Part shown: one piece after another, positions 50,183 to 60,415 of the stretch
Layout: each line of letters opens with the position of its first letter
Position numbering within the stretch: position 1 is the stretch's first letter
Assembly: GCA_009746045.1 (NCBI GenBank)
Contig: RPFO01000156.1
Span: 971,653 to 1,035,652, forward strand
Reading direction: 5' to 3'
Length of the DNA stretch: 64,000 nucleotides
DNA from: Mesostigma viride
Lineage: Eukaryota > Streptophyta > Mesostigmatophyceae > Mesostigmatales > Mesostigmataceae
Notes under the pieces: model-generated
What the model saw: only the letters and a program-made list of their open reading frames with translations
Database searches by the model: none
Told to the model about the DNA's origin: nothing
Translations under genes and position numbers: made by a program

Positions 50183-51231
50183 AGTTATTATAAATAGTGA
50201 CGGAACCTTTTTGCCACTTGGCAATTAGTAGGTCCGTCACTATTTATCCGGCGAAAACCACTCGCCGGTATCTATTCCGCGTTAAGTTCTCGTGAACGTG
50301 GCGCGGAATTGATACCGGCGAGTGGTTTTCGCCGGATAAATAGTGACGGACCTACTAATTGCCAAGTGGCAAAAAGGTTCCGTCACTATTTATAATAACT
50401 AAAACGTCGTATAGTGTGGGGGTCGATATCTATCATACCGCTGATGCCTACTGCAGTACCGAATCTCGCCTTAACGATATTCCAACCAGGCATATTTTCC
50501 CTTCTGGCACTTTCGTTTGGCCTTCTGGTATCAATTCCTTCCGGTATTCGGAAATACCCGTGTCACCACAGGGATTCGAACCCCCGACTTACGAGGTCTT
50601 AGTTATTATAAATAGTGACGGAACCTTTTTGCCACTTGGCAATTAGGTCCGTCACTATTTATCCGGCGAAAACCACTCGCCGGTATCAATTCCGCGCCAC
50701 GTTCACGTACGTGAACTTAACGCGGAATAGATACCGGCGAGTGGTTTTCGCCGGATAAATAGTGACGGACCTAATTGCCAAGTGGCAAAAAGGTTCCGTC
50801 ACTATTTATAATAACTAAGACCTCGTAAGTCGGGGGTTCGAATCCCTGTGGTGACACGGGTATTTCCGAATACCGGAAGGAATTGATACCAGAAGGCCAA
50901 ACGAAAGTGCCAGAAGGGAAAATATGCCCGGTTGGAATATCGTTAAGGCGAGATTCGGTACTGCAGTAGGCATCAGCGGTATGATAGATATCGACCCCCA
51001 CACTACGACGTTTTAGTTATTATAAATAGTGACGGAACCTTTTTGCCACTTGGCCATTAGGTCCGTCACTATTTATCCGGCGAAAACCCCTTGCCGGTAT
51101 CAATTCCGCGCCACGTTCACGTACGAACATTTTAGCGCGGAATAGATACCGGCGAGTGGTTTTCGCCGGATAAATAGTGACGGACCTAATTGCCAAGTGG
51201 CAAAAAGGTTCCGTCACTATTTATAATAACT
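50183..51231. mobile_element. Foldback element FB-B: three palindromes and two inverted arms, TSD cagag
   Basis: 1049 bp flanked by cagag (50,178-50,182 and 51,232-51,236). Palindromes P1 50,183-50,400, P2 50,601-50,816 and P3 51,015-51,231 are near-identical, each starting agttattataaatag and ending with its complement. Arms 50,401-50,600 and 50,817-51,014 are inverted copies of each other. Each arm has aaaacgtcg next to the outer palindrome and a tRNA 3'-half-like segment (gattcgaaccc...gtctt) next to P2. It has the same plan as FB-A with a different sequence. No ORF of its own; the frames seen here are mirror artefacts. Confidence 0.9.
50561..50600 (-). other. tRNA 3'-half-like segment, left arm of FB-B (mirror at 50,817-50,856 on plus)
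   Basis: Read outward from P2: aagac, ctcgtaagtc, then gggggttcgaatccct, i.e. anticodon-stem-like, variable-like and T-arm-like parts with the B-box GGTTCGAATCC. The 5' tRNA half is missing. Confidence 0.5.
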
Positions 51232-51236
51232 CAGAG

Positions 51237-53365
51237 GGGACGGGGCAGCCACCTAAGGCCCGGGGGCCTCTCATGGCGGACGTCATCCGAGCACTCATGC
51301 GCAGCAAACATGATCCCAAGGTATCCAAGCTCACGGGGTGGGGGTCGTGCTGGGCAGCTACGATGGAGGTAGATACCAACTCACAGGTGTCTGTCATCAG
51401 GGAAGAGGATGCTGTAGGCTTACAGATATCCCATCCCAGTTGCCTTGCTGTGTCTGATTTCTCAGGAAAGGTGTCCATGAAGATCCTTGGGGAAGTGAGT
51501 GTGCCTATCTTAGGGGTGCCCACCACGTTCTGTGTGGTAGAGGGCTATCAGGGGCCTGCCATTCTGGGTCAGAACTTCTTGTGCATGCCAGGGGTTACTT
51601 TGACCTCTGATGAGTTGGCACTAGAAGGCAGGGGCAGCCTCCCCCTTGAAAGATATCACTATTCCCAGGGTCTTGCAGTGGCGGTGAAGGCTGTTAGAGT
51701 CAGCCAGCTGAGGGTCCTCAAGGTCAGGAGCCCATAGCTGAGGACCTGTTGATAATCCCAACCACCTTTGATCCACGGCAGTTAGGGGTAAACAGGTACC
51801 AGATAGCTGCTCACAGTCCTATTCCCTGGCGCCAGCTAGTCGAGATGATGCAAAGCCCCAAGATGGCTAAGGCATGGACTCTTGGCTTTGTTGCTTCTGG
51901 GCATGAGTGGATAGTTTCCAACTGTGCAGAACCTGTGGATGAGCTGCCAGAAGTTCACCAGCTGCTCAGATTGATGTTTGTCCTCAAGCTCAAGGAGGTA
52001 GATGGTGTCCAGGTGCCACATGTCAGACCAGTTGTAACCGAGTATCATGGCACTGGCCAGTTGTTAGATGAGGAGCTCTATACTCCAGGGATGCTGCATG
52101 ACACGTGGAGGATTCTGCTGTGTATATTTCTGTCTTTTCTGGTTAAGGGTGTGCCCTATAGCTCTGTGCTGATTGATTTCAAGAGGGCTTTTCTCAAGGG
52201 TGACCAAGATCAGGCTAGGCAGACTTGGAGAGATATCCCTCCTTTCTTTGTGACTGTACCTGCTGTATGGAGAGCAGAGATAAAGGCCAGGTACCTGAGA
52301 ATTCTGAAAGGGTTGGAAGGTCTCAGGTCCAGTCCCATTATCTGGAGAAAGAGCCTAGAGAAATTCTTGAAGAATACTTGTGGGTTTTCTGTGTCTCCAG
52401 TGGATCCCTGTTTGTTCCAAGGGTCCCACAATGGCCTTCCTGTCTTTGCCTCACTGCATGGTGATGACCTGCATCTCATAGGTCCACCAGACTGGGTTGA
52501 GGCTGTCTTGGCTAAGATCCAGAAGCGGTTTGAGCTGGGTAAGATACAGCACATGGTGGAGAATGAGCCTATGGTCTTCTGTGGCATGCAGGCTACGTTG
52601 TTCCAAGCCAAGGGCTCGTGGTTCATCAGGATGGAGGGTGGTAAGGACTACCCACAGCAGATTGTAGATGCATTGCAGGAGCCCATCACGCAGGCTAGGT
52701 GTGCTACCATCAGGGGCATGCTGGCATGGCTTGCAAGTATATGTGCCCCTGACTTGCTGGTTTTGAGTCGACTTACTGATTCCCAGCTGGTTGAGGTGGG
52801 TGCTGAGAGTGTGGTGCAGGCTGTCATGATGTCTCCCCCTCTTATACTGGGTCCTGTGGATTTGTACAAGCCCCTTGACATGGTTCTCTATGTGGACAGT
52901 TCTATGGATAATAGGAAGGTCACAGAGGTCAGGGGCAGGGCAGCAGCATTAGTTACCCTGGAGCAAGATCACACCTCACTTGTTACCTGGTACAGTCGGT
53001 TGCAGAACAGGGTTACACCCAGCAGTGATATTGCTGAGTGCAGGGCAATCTGTGAAGGGCTGCATACTGCTCTTTACTTGAGGGAGCTCTTCTACCAGCT
53101 ATGTCAAGTGGCTTCCTGTAGGTTGCAGCTGCACACACTGGTGAGGACTGATAGCATGGGCATGGTGCAATTTGTGCACAGGCAGCTGGCCAGGAGCAGG
53201 GACCTTGACTACTTGTTGCTCAAGGAGATGTCCTACCTAGCTCACATTGAACATGTGCCTGGTGTGGACAACCCTGCAGATGCCCTCACCAAGCTGGAGG
53301 AGAAGGCGGAGAGGCAGTACCCCCTGCTCCGTGGGCTCATGGACCCCTTACACGGGCGGCCATAG
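51237..53365 (+). pseudogene. Copia-2 pol 3' part: protease-like - RT - RNase H, one frameshift
   Basis: Frame to 51,737: DVIRALMRSKHDPKVSKL, MEVDTNSQVSVI (candidate catalytic Asp) and AILGQNFLCMPG, the same retropepsin-like block as Copia-1 and again between integrase and RT. Frame 51,749-53,365 (538 residues): VLIDFKRAFLKGD, GLEGLRSSP, SLHGDDLHLIGP, then RNase H with VLYVDSSMDN, AECRAICEG, RTDSMGMV and NPADALTK. The frame changes once near 51,740, and the foldback element cuts the 5' side. The RT and RNase H themselves look intact. Confidence 0.85.
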
Positions 53366-54351
53366 AGACCAGGCCTTGCTTCAGCTTGGGTGTCCCCAGT
53401 GGGCTGCTTGACCAAAGTACCAAGTGGTGACTGGTGCTTACTGGTTGACAGCCGGTCCTTCAGGGTTAGGTACACCCTCCTGGACAGGAGTTGGTGTGGA
53501 ATGTCACTCCTACCAGCTGAGAATCATGCCTGGCCCTCCCCATGGGGTTCAGAAGAGTCGCCAGGACTTAAGTCGACGCCTTTGGCCTCAAACAGTTAGG
53601 CCATGCAAGGGCAACCCGAATGCTGGTTCTTACAGGTTGCTGTATATATGTTTTCTAGTGCTTGTTTCCAACCTGTTGCTAATAAAGAACCTGGTTGTGT
53701 GACCATGTGGAACATGGTTGCCAGGGAGCCACATTCTGGGTTATATAATGCTTGAATAAAACATAATCATGTCTCTCTCATGTTGTTTCATGGTTGTAAT
53801 GTTTCTCTTGTGTGAAGTTCCAGGTCACCTATAAACCTGGAGGTTGGGGTGGGGTTCAATTCCCCAGCAGAGCCACAGCCTGGCATGAGTGATTCCTGGG
53901 CTTAACACCCAGTGAAGACATGGGCTCCCCAATAAGGCAGTATTTGCATGGTGCTACCTGAGTCTCTTTGAGCATAAAAGGGAAAGGCTGGCCAAGGCGG
54001 GCGCCATAAGAACGGGCGCCTGTGATAACTGTGAAAGATCAGGAACTCACAATAATACGTTCTTGGCATCCTTTAATCCCAGCCATTGGACTAGGTAATG
54101 TGCCTTGACTTTAATCTAACACCAAGTTCCCAAGGAAAGGTTGGGAGCTGACCAAGGGGTCAGGGGATAACCTGGGGTGACCTCTGATTCACTGGCCAGT
54201 ACACCTAGCCTGGTCCAAGGGCGTATATGTTGTTACCCAAAAGGAGGCAGGACCCTGGGCCCTATCAGGTCTGATCAACCCAAGGGACCAAGCGGTCTGT
54301 GGCTGAGTGGGCACAAGCAAGGTTAGGCTTGTTTCAAGCTGGTCCAGCTCC
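53366..54351 (+). other. Copia-2 3' untranslated region
   Basis: No coding signal. Contains several aataaa(g/a) words (53,681, 53,755) that may be old processing signals, and ends in the polypurine tract. Confidence 0.5.
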
Positions 54352-54369
54352 AAAAGAAGAAAGGGTTGG
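54352..54369 (+). promoter_or_regulatory. Copia-2 polypurine tract
   Basis: aaaagaagaaagggttgg directly before the 3' LTR start agttag, closely similar to the Copia-1 tract. Confidence 0.75.
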
Positions 54370-55021
54370 AGTTAGCATTTTGGGCAACCAATATGCTAAG
54401 TGGATGCAGTTTGGAAAGACCTTTCCAACGCCGTGCTGACCGCCTGAAACAGACAAGGGACAAGAAAGATATGAAGTCCCGAAGTCCTAGCCATCCGTGG
54501 CCGACCGTATAGGGTGCAGTCCTCTGGTACAGTGGACAGGACACGTGGCAGGACGTACCTGCACAGGCTTAGCCTGTCTATCACGTGACTGTGGTCCACG
54601 TAGACCAGGAGGAGCAGCAGCCTGTGACTGGTGGGGTACTGGAACTGGCACAGCTAGGGCTGCAAGGATACTAGACCTTGCAGGCCTGTGACAGGTCCTG
54701 TACTTCCTAGGTTGCAGAGTCTAGGCAAATCCAGTTCGTCCTGGCTCTGCACTGATGCCAGTGGACGTTGAGGATTTGCTTGCACGCCTGCACGTGCCTC
54801 GTCACGCCGATGGGAACGAGGAACAACACAAAGGATATAGCTTGGTCATGAGGGATGACCAGCTATTTGGTAAGCACGAACCGTGGGTGCCACCTTGGTC
54901 GTGGAAGTGCCCACCGTGGTCGTGGCCTGGTGCATGGATTTAAGGTTGCTGCCTTGCAACATTGGCTAAGCCGTGCTGTGAAAGACCAAGAGCTCACACC
55001 CGTTGGGAGCTCTTTCTAACT
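54370..55021 (+). repeat. Copia-2 3' LTR
   Basis: 652 bp, near-identical to 19,254-19,898 with small indels at about 54,506, 54,652 and 54,866. Followed by TSD tgaac. Confidence 0.93.
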
Positions 55022-55026
55022 TGAAC

Positions 55027-55480
55027 ACAGGGTTTGTGACCCCTTTTCACTTTCGCGTTTGCGAGGCGGCCTTCAGGCACTGCCAGAAAATTAGCAACCA
55101 CGTTTGGAACTCGTCGGACCACCTGTGAAACTAATCACATTTGATGATGTGCTGGCGGGCCTGGGCATCGCATTTGAGCATGTTACTTCGAGCAGGGCTC
55201 AACAAGCTCGATGCGCCAACTCAACCCGAAGAAGCCCTAAGCTGCGGTAAGACATATATTTGTGTGGATGGCTCTTGATATCATGCTGAATTTCTAGTCT
55301 TCTCTATAGGTGGACAGTTCATGTGCAGCCATACAGGTCATCCATGTGTGTTTTAACCATGTTGCATGTGCCACAGATATTATGAGCAGTATTTACTAAG
55401 TGTGCTGGGGTCGTTGTATTTCACAGGTTCACGCCTGCATGAACGCATCGTTGATATACTATAATGATGATTCATATTCC
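55027..55480 (+). pseudogene. Interrupted Cys-rich gene, segment just after Copia-2
   Basis: Sequence that was contiguous with 19,253 before Copia-2 inserted. In one frame FHFRVCEAAFRHCQKISNHVWN can be read. The frame from 18,809 instead stops at about 55,103. Downstream, gtaagacat at about 55,246 and an ag near 55,310 could mark an intron. I cannot decide between intron and decay. Confidence 0.35.
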
Positions 55481-55485
55481 ATGAC

Positions 55486-57197
55486 TGTTCTATTGGGGAC
55501 GCCGCGCTTGATGTCACAACGTGGCTGAAAGGGTGCATCCACCGCGACTTTGGCCGGTGGGTGAAATCGATGGACGCATTTCCGAAGAAGCCAGCCGCGG
55601 GCCACACCCATGGCGCGGGCGTGGGCGCGGGCGGGGGCGGGGGCGGGGGAGAAGGCGCGGCCGGTGCGGGCGCGGGCGCCATGCACCCAAGGCGCGGGCG
55701 CGGGCGCGGGCCTGGGCGGGGCGGGGGCGGGGCGCAGGCGCCGGCGCGGGTGCGGGCGCGGGCGCCACCCAAGGCGCGCGCGCGGGCGCGGGCGGGGGTG
55801 GGGGCGCAGGCGCCGGCGCGGGTGCGGGCGCGGGCGCCACCGCCGACTTGGATGATGAGCCAGCAACCGAAGCCGAGAGGGAGAGGCACCGCTCTTCGAA
55901 GGTATTCGATCTCGAAATGTTTTGGGGGCCGGATATGACCGTGTATGTCCGCTGGCGCCTAGCCGCATCGCAGACGTTGGCAAATGCACCGGTGAACAAG
56001 TGGCAGCCCACAGGGCCTAATGGCGAGGCTTGTGACGGGGTCAAGCCCATTGGGTACACCCCGCAGGGAGATCCTGTCTATGCATGGGTGCCTCCTCATA
56101 CAGAGCGTGGCAAGGCCCCCAAAGGAAGTCCTGGTCTAGTGCCGCTTTTTGAATGGGACGAGGGCGGTGCCAGGAGATGTACCTGCGCTAGCCTTCACAG
56201 CCTTTTTCCCGACATCGTCGCCGCTGAGAAGCAGCAGTTGCTGGACGGATGGATTGAGCAGCTAGGTGCCAAAGTCCGTGGAGGATGTGCGTGCCAACAA
56301 CGAGAATCTGTTCGACATCATGGAGCAAAAGCTCAAAGAGAAGCGTGAACTGCAAGCGCACAAGGCGGTACCCTTACCGCTGCGATCTGCAGGCGACCAG
56401 TCGGTTGCGCGGGCAACACGAGCACTGAGGCTGCCCATAAAACAAGTCATCTCACACGTCGCTTGCCCTGCCCGCGAGATTCAAGCGCAGATCAACCGCG
56501 CATGTGCGCCCGCTGCGCGAGGGAGCACATCAACGGCAACGCCCGCTTTGCGCACACTGATTTCAGGCAGGCACACCTTCAAGGTGAATGGAAGCCTCAT
56601 ACGACGCGGCGACCTACTCGTTGTTAAGCGGCCAGCCGTCACCTGCGGGCAGGGAATGCAGTGGGCACCACACATGCTGGTGAAGGTCCTTGATCTGGAA
56701 GGCGATCGCACGGAGCGTGACAGCATTGTCGCCTCTCCTTACTACGCACCGTCGTGGACGGGCCAGTTTTCTATAGAGTGACATTAGGTGGCGGCAGCGC
56801 AGGGATGACGGTCCCCATTTCTGATGTACACCTGCAGCACTGGACAGTGGGCGGTACGGCAGAGGTGCACCAGCCTGAGCTGATCAGTACCGGCAAACTG
56901 TCAGCTGCCACGGTGGCGGCGTTGAAAGAGCACCCGCAGATTGACTTTCAGCATTACAAGACTGCCACCGCCGCCAGGGCAGCAGCAAAGGATGACTGTA
57001 ATGCCTACTTTGCCGAGCATGGAGCACGTGCGCTTATCGGGATGCGCCTGTGTGCCCTGTTTCCGGGGACAGCAAGGAAGAGGGAGCGCTTCCATGACTG
57101 GGTCACTAAGGTTCAGATTGACCCGGCCAAACTTTGTGCATGGTCTATTCTAGTGGTAATTAGGTTGCTTGCAAATACAGTATCCATGATGGTTTGA
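55486..57197 (+). pseudogene. 3' part of the interrupted gene (unassigned family), three frame changes
   Basis: Pieces in order: DAALDVTTWLKGCIHRDFG (about 55,500); a GC-rich Gly/Ala run; EAERERHRSSKVFDLEMFWG to CASLHSLFPDIV (55,860-56,260); SVEDVRANNENLFDIMEQKLKEKRE to YYAPSWTGQF (56,266-56,781); FYRVTLGGGSAGMTVPISDVHL to FHDWVTKVQ (56,754-57,197). The pieces abut without intron signals, so I read them as one ORF with indels. HTFKVNGSLIRRGDLLVV and ISDVHLQHW suggest a beta-rich adapter domain, but I do not recognise the family. It may be a transposon-borne gene whose 5' end is duplicated inverted at 2854. Confidence 0.45.
55610..55850. repeat. GGGCGC-type GC-rich simple repeat
   Basis: Imperfect gggcgc/gggcggg units inside the pseudogene, giving Gly/Ala/Arg runs in all three plus frames. 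The frame change of the surrounding gene falls in this tract. Confidence 0.85.
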
Positions 57198-58460
57198 CGT
57201 CATTTAGTACTGTTTCCTATTTATTAACCCCTAAATGGTCTGGCTGCCGATTTTCCGCCTAAAACTGAGTTACAGCCGACACGTCGGCCCCTTCTCGGGG
57301 GACCAGATGCCGCGAAATCTATTGAGAATTAGGAAAAGTTTAGCTGAGAAGATCGAAAGTTTATAAAATTCTTCACAGCATGGTACTAGGGTTTGCATAC
57401 TTTTGACAAAGTTATAGAGGTGTTCTGGCCGGTCAAAGTACAAGGGGTCAGGGTACTTTTTCACGTACAACGTGCATTCCGGAAAACGACGACCTGGCCA
57501 TGGCGGCTTGCGCCCACGCATGGCATTTACGTTTGCGTTCGAATTTTCTGGCCAAACTTAGGATATTGATTTTAAACGTCCTAAAGATTATACAGGCCAA
57601 TTTTTGGTTCGCGGGAATGCCATTTGATAGGTGTCGGCAGCGTTCTTGCTGGAAAAAACTGCGATCAGGCCGGACGATAGAAACGTTGACAGCAATACCT
57701 TTCCGGCGTATTTCAAAGTATATATTGGTTTCTTTGTACTTTTTATGATACATAGTAGTCGTAAACGTGCAAGGGTGGCCAGAAATCGCCGAATCCAGCG
57801 ACCATGCTGCACAACTTTGGTGTGCCGAAATGCGCCATTTTGCGGCCACCGCCTGGGCCAAGGTAACGCCATCCATGCCTGGTAAAGCTTAAGCATCGTT
57901 TTCCTATCGATGTTTGACGTTTATATATACGTTCTAGCTTGTGTAGCACATTCTTTTTGCACTATTCATGCTCTTTCTTGACCCTGGCCTGGCCCCTTTC
58001 TAAAACACCCTTCTTAGATGCTTCCCTCAGTCAGTTGACCTGCCACAGGGTGATGGTGATAAGTTTTAGAGGCTGTATGGGTTTGAATACCTCCATATAT
58101 GTTTGTTATACATTTCCCATACACATATTGCATGAGTGTGAGGCAGTTGGCTGGTCTCTGTGGCATCATCAAGCACGTAACTGGTGAGTAAAAGCTTCCC
58201 ATTGACAGCATGTGCCACCAGGTGTGCTGGCCATCACCTGGCAAGCTATAGCAGCTTAGGCCTAGTTTATCCTTGCTAGGGCAGGCTGAAATAGGCTCAA
58301 CACCACTAGTTTGTTGGTGGCTGCCTCCTAGAATGCATGCCTTGCGTAGGGTGTCCGTACCACGTTACCTACGTGCATGGACAAGGTGGCACCTGCACAT
58401 AGGTGCCATGTAAGGGCAGTGTGATGATGCAGTTATGTTTCCCCATCATTGTGGAAGGGA
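57198..58460. other. No recognisable gene
   Basis: AT-richer sequence containing the left copy of an 18-bp inverted repeat (57,225-57,242). Short frames on both strands (for example 57,448-57,876 minus) have no recognisable domain. Confidence 0.4.
57225..57242 (+). repeat. 18-bp inverted repeat, left
   Basis: taacccctaaatggtctg, perfect complement of 60,857-60,874. ctgccgat follows shortly after in both. Possible terminus of a non-autonomous DNA transposon. Confidence 0.7.
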
Positions 58461-58879
58461 ATCGGGGTTCTTTGAACGGAGTTTCTTCTATACGTGAATG
58501 CGGGAACAAGAGGCCGCTGGATGAGCGGCTTATAGGTCGTAGTGTTTACTCGTAGCTGTTTGGCTAGAGCTTTTGTGATTAGTAGATGCAATATAGTGCA
58601 TGGTTGAAAAATGAATTAAATAAAATGTGCGTTCCGCGCTTGGGTTGATTATACCCGGGCGGAACGGGGCGTGAGGTGCAGTGCCCCTGAAAAGAACAAC
58701 CTACGCATTATTTAATACTAGCCGTGCAGATTCGGGATATTCTACCCCCGGTCTGTACGGTTAGCGTCTTACTAGCATCCACTAAACATAAGGGTTTAAT
58801 GACGTCAGTTAGCTAGGGATAAGGGAGGTTTTGCGACTAAAAGCCGCTCTGGCTGGTTTTGTCGGCCTCTTTCTTTGCT
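58461..58879 (+). repeat. DIRS-2 split repeat A1
   Basis: 419 bp, identical in length to A2 at 59,836-60,254. Confidence 0.9.
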
Positions 58880-59708
58880 TGATTTTAGAGCCGCAGCTAT
58901 GGGTGCTGCGGAGCAAAATCCCAAAAGCACTGGTTGCACTGGCCACTTGGCCAGTGGTGAGACTTCCAGTTGTTAACCGGCCAGGCGTAGTTCCTCGCTC
59001 GGTTAACTAAAAGAAAAGAAAATGATTACCTCCGGTCCGCACCTTTTCCCCAGCTTGGGGTCTTTGGTGGGCCGGATGCCGTGACAGGTGCTCAACTGTC
59101 GCTTGGTCGGCCCAGTGCGCGAGCTGGTGCTCCGTACCTGGGGATGCTTGCACCCCGGGTTGGAGCCGGATGGCTGGCACTGGCGACCCGTGTCTCGGTC
59201 TGCGGCCTGCGGCTTTTTCTTCGGAAATTGCTGCTGGCCAGCAAACTTTGCAATTGCCTTCCGCCGAGGGGGGGGTGGTTGGGGCTGGGGACGGCGATGG
59301 GAAAAGCGCCTAAGCTAGAAATTTTTTCCCCACGCATAGAAACCTCGGGGGGGAATGCGGTCTTGGCTGAACGGACTCTCGTTCAGCCAGGTGCCTGGGG
59401 CTGTGGCCTCGGGCATCCGGGCTGGCGGGGCCTGGGCTAGGTCCACGTTTTTTCTCGAAGCACCCCGGGTCTATGGGGAGACGGCCATAGCGGTACCGAC
59501 TCGGGGCCCCGAGAGGGGTCATGATAGGCTGGCCGTGCGCAATCGCAGTGCAAATGCGCTGGGCCTTTTTGGGCCTGGCCATGCATCCACAGCCGCCGGG
59601 CACACGCCTCCCGATGTGGGGGGGCTCCCGTTTTGCGGCAGGGCGGTCACTTGTGACAACGAGCAAGGTGGAGTGCGGCTTCAAGGGAAAGCCAGGGCGG
59701 GGGTGATT
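58880..59708 (+). other. DIRS-2 internal region, no credible ORF
   Basis: GC-rich. Open frames up to 134 codons exist on both strands (59,081-59,440, 59,310-59,714) but show no domain and overlap each other. Confidence 0.6.
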
Positions 59709-59835
59709 GGGCAACGTACTTCATGAAGGGCCTTGAACGGCGTGCCTCCGGGCATGTCAATTAGTGTCACATGTATGCTTCCACTTATTGTTTTAATGAA
59801 GATGCTGGTTTTTGTGGGAGCTACGTGGGACATGA
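59709..59835 (+). repeat. DIRS-2 split repeat B1
   Basis: 127 bp, starting gggcaacgtacttcatg, repeated at 60,289-60,415. Confidence 0.9.
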
Positions 59836-60254
59836 ATCGGGGTTCTTTGAACGGAGTTTCTTCTATACGTGAATGCGGGAACAAGAGGCCGCTGGATGAG
59901 CGGCTTATAGGTCGTAGTGTTTACTCGTAGCTGTTTGGCTAGAGCTTTTGTGATTAGTAGATGCAATATAGTGCATGGTTGAAAAATGAATTAAATAAAA
60001 TGTGCGTTCCGCGCTTGGGTTGATTATACCCGGGCGGAACGGGGCGTGAGGTGCAGTGCCCCTGAAAAGAACAACCTACGCATTATTTAATACTAGCCGT
60101 GCAGATTCGGGATATTCTACCCCCGGTCTGTACGGTTAGCGTCTTACTAGCATCCACTAAACATAAGGGTTTAATGACGTCAGTTAGCTAGGGATAAGGG
60201 AGGTTTTGCGACTAAAAGCCGCTCTGGCTGGTTTTGTCGGCCTCTTTCTTTGCT
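59836..60254 (+). repeat. DIRS-2 split repeat A2
   Basis: Direct repeat of A1, abutting B1. Confidence 0.9.
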
Positions 60255-60288
60255 CCCCACCCACCCACCCGTGTCTTGGTTGCCTCTA

Positions 60289-60415
60289 GGGCAACGTACT
60301 TCATGAAGGGCCTTGAACGGCGTGCCTCCGGGCATGTCAATTAGTGTCACATGTATGCTTCCACTTATTGTTTTAATGAAGATGCTGGTTTTTGTGGGAG
60401 CTACGTGGGACATGA
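60289..60415 (+). repeat. DIRS-2 split repeat B2
   Basis: Direct repeat of B1 and right end of the element. Confidence 0.9.

Larger units (their letters stand above)
19254..55021 (+). mobile_element. Copia-2 LTR retrotransposon, split by nested elements
   Basis: 5' LTR 19,254-19,898 and 3' LTR 54,370-55,021 are direct repeats starting agttagcattttggg and ending ttctaact. They are flanked by tgaac at 19,249-19,253 and 55,022-55,026, a 5-bp TSD as expected for Copia integrase. Coding order is ORF0, gag, integrase, protease-like, RT, RNase H. The ORF0 frame is interrupted by CACTA copy 2 (21,015-47,188), and pol by a foldback element (50,183-51,231). LTR divergence (several 1-8 bp indels) and pol frameshifts mark it as the oldest retroelement of the stack. 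Confidence 0.93.
58461..60415 (+). mobile_element. DIRS-2: small non-autonomous DIRS-type element with split direct repeats
   Basis: A1 58,461-58,879, internal region 58,880-59,708, B1 59,709-59,835, A2 59,836-60,254, spacer, B2 60,289-60,415. The A copies (419 bp each) and B copies (127 bp each) are essentially identical. A starts atcggggttctttgaacg, and B carries acttattgttttaatgaag. Both resemble the A and B repeats of DIRS-1. The internal 0.83 kb has no RT or recombinase, so it would need an autonomous relative. Confidence 0.88.

Noticed and set aside
50359-51001. Frames encoding KKVPSLFIITK-type peptides, mirrored on the other strand
   Set aside because: They lie in the inverted arms and palindromes of FB-B and occur symmetrically; no sign of coding.
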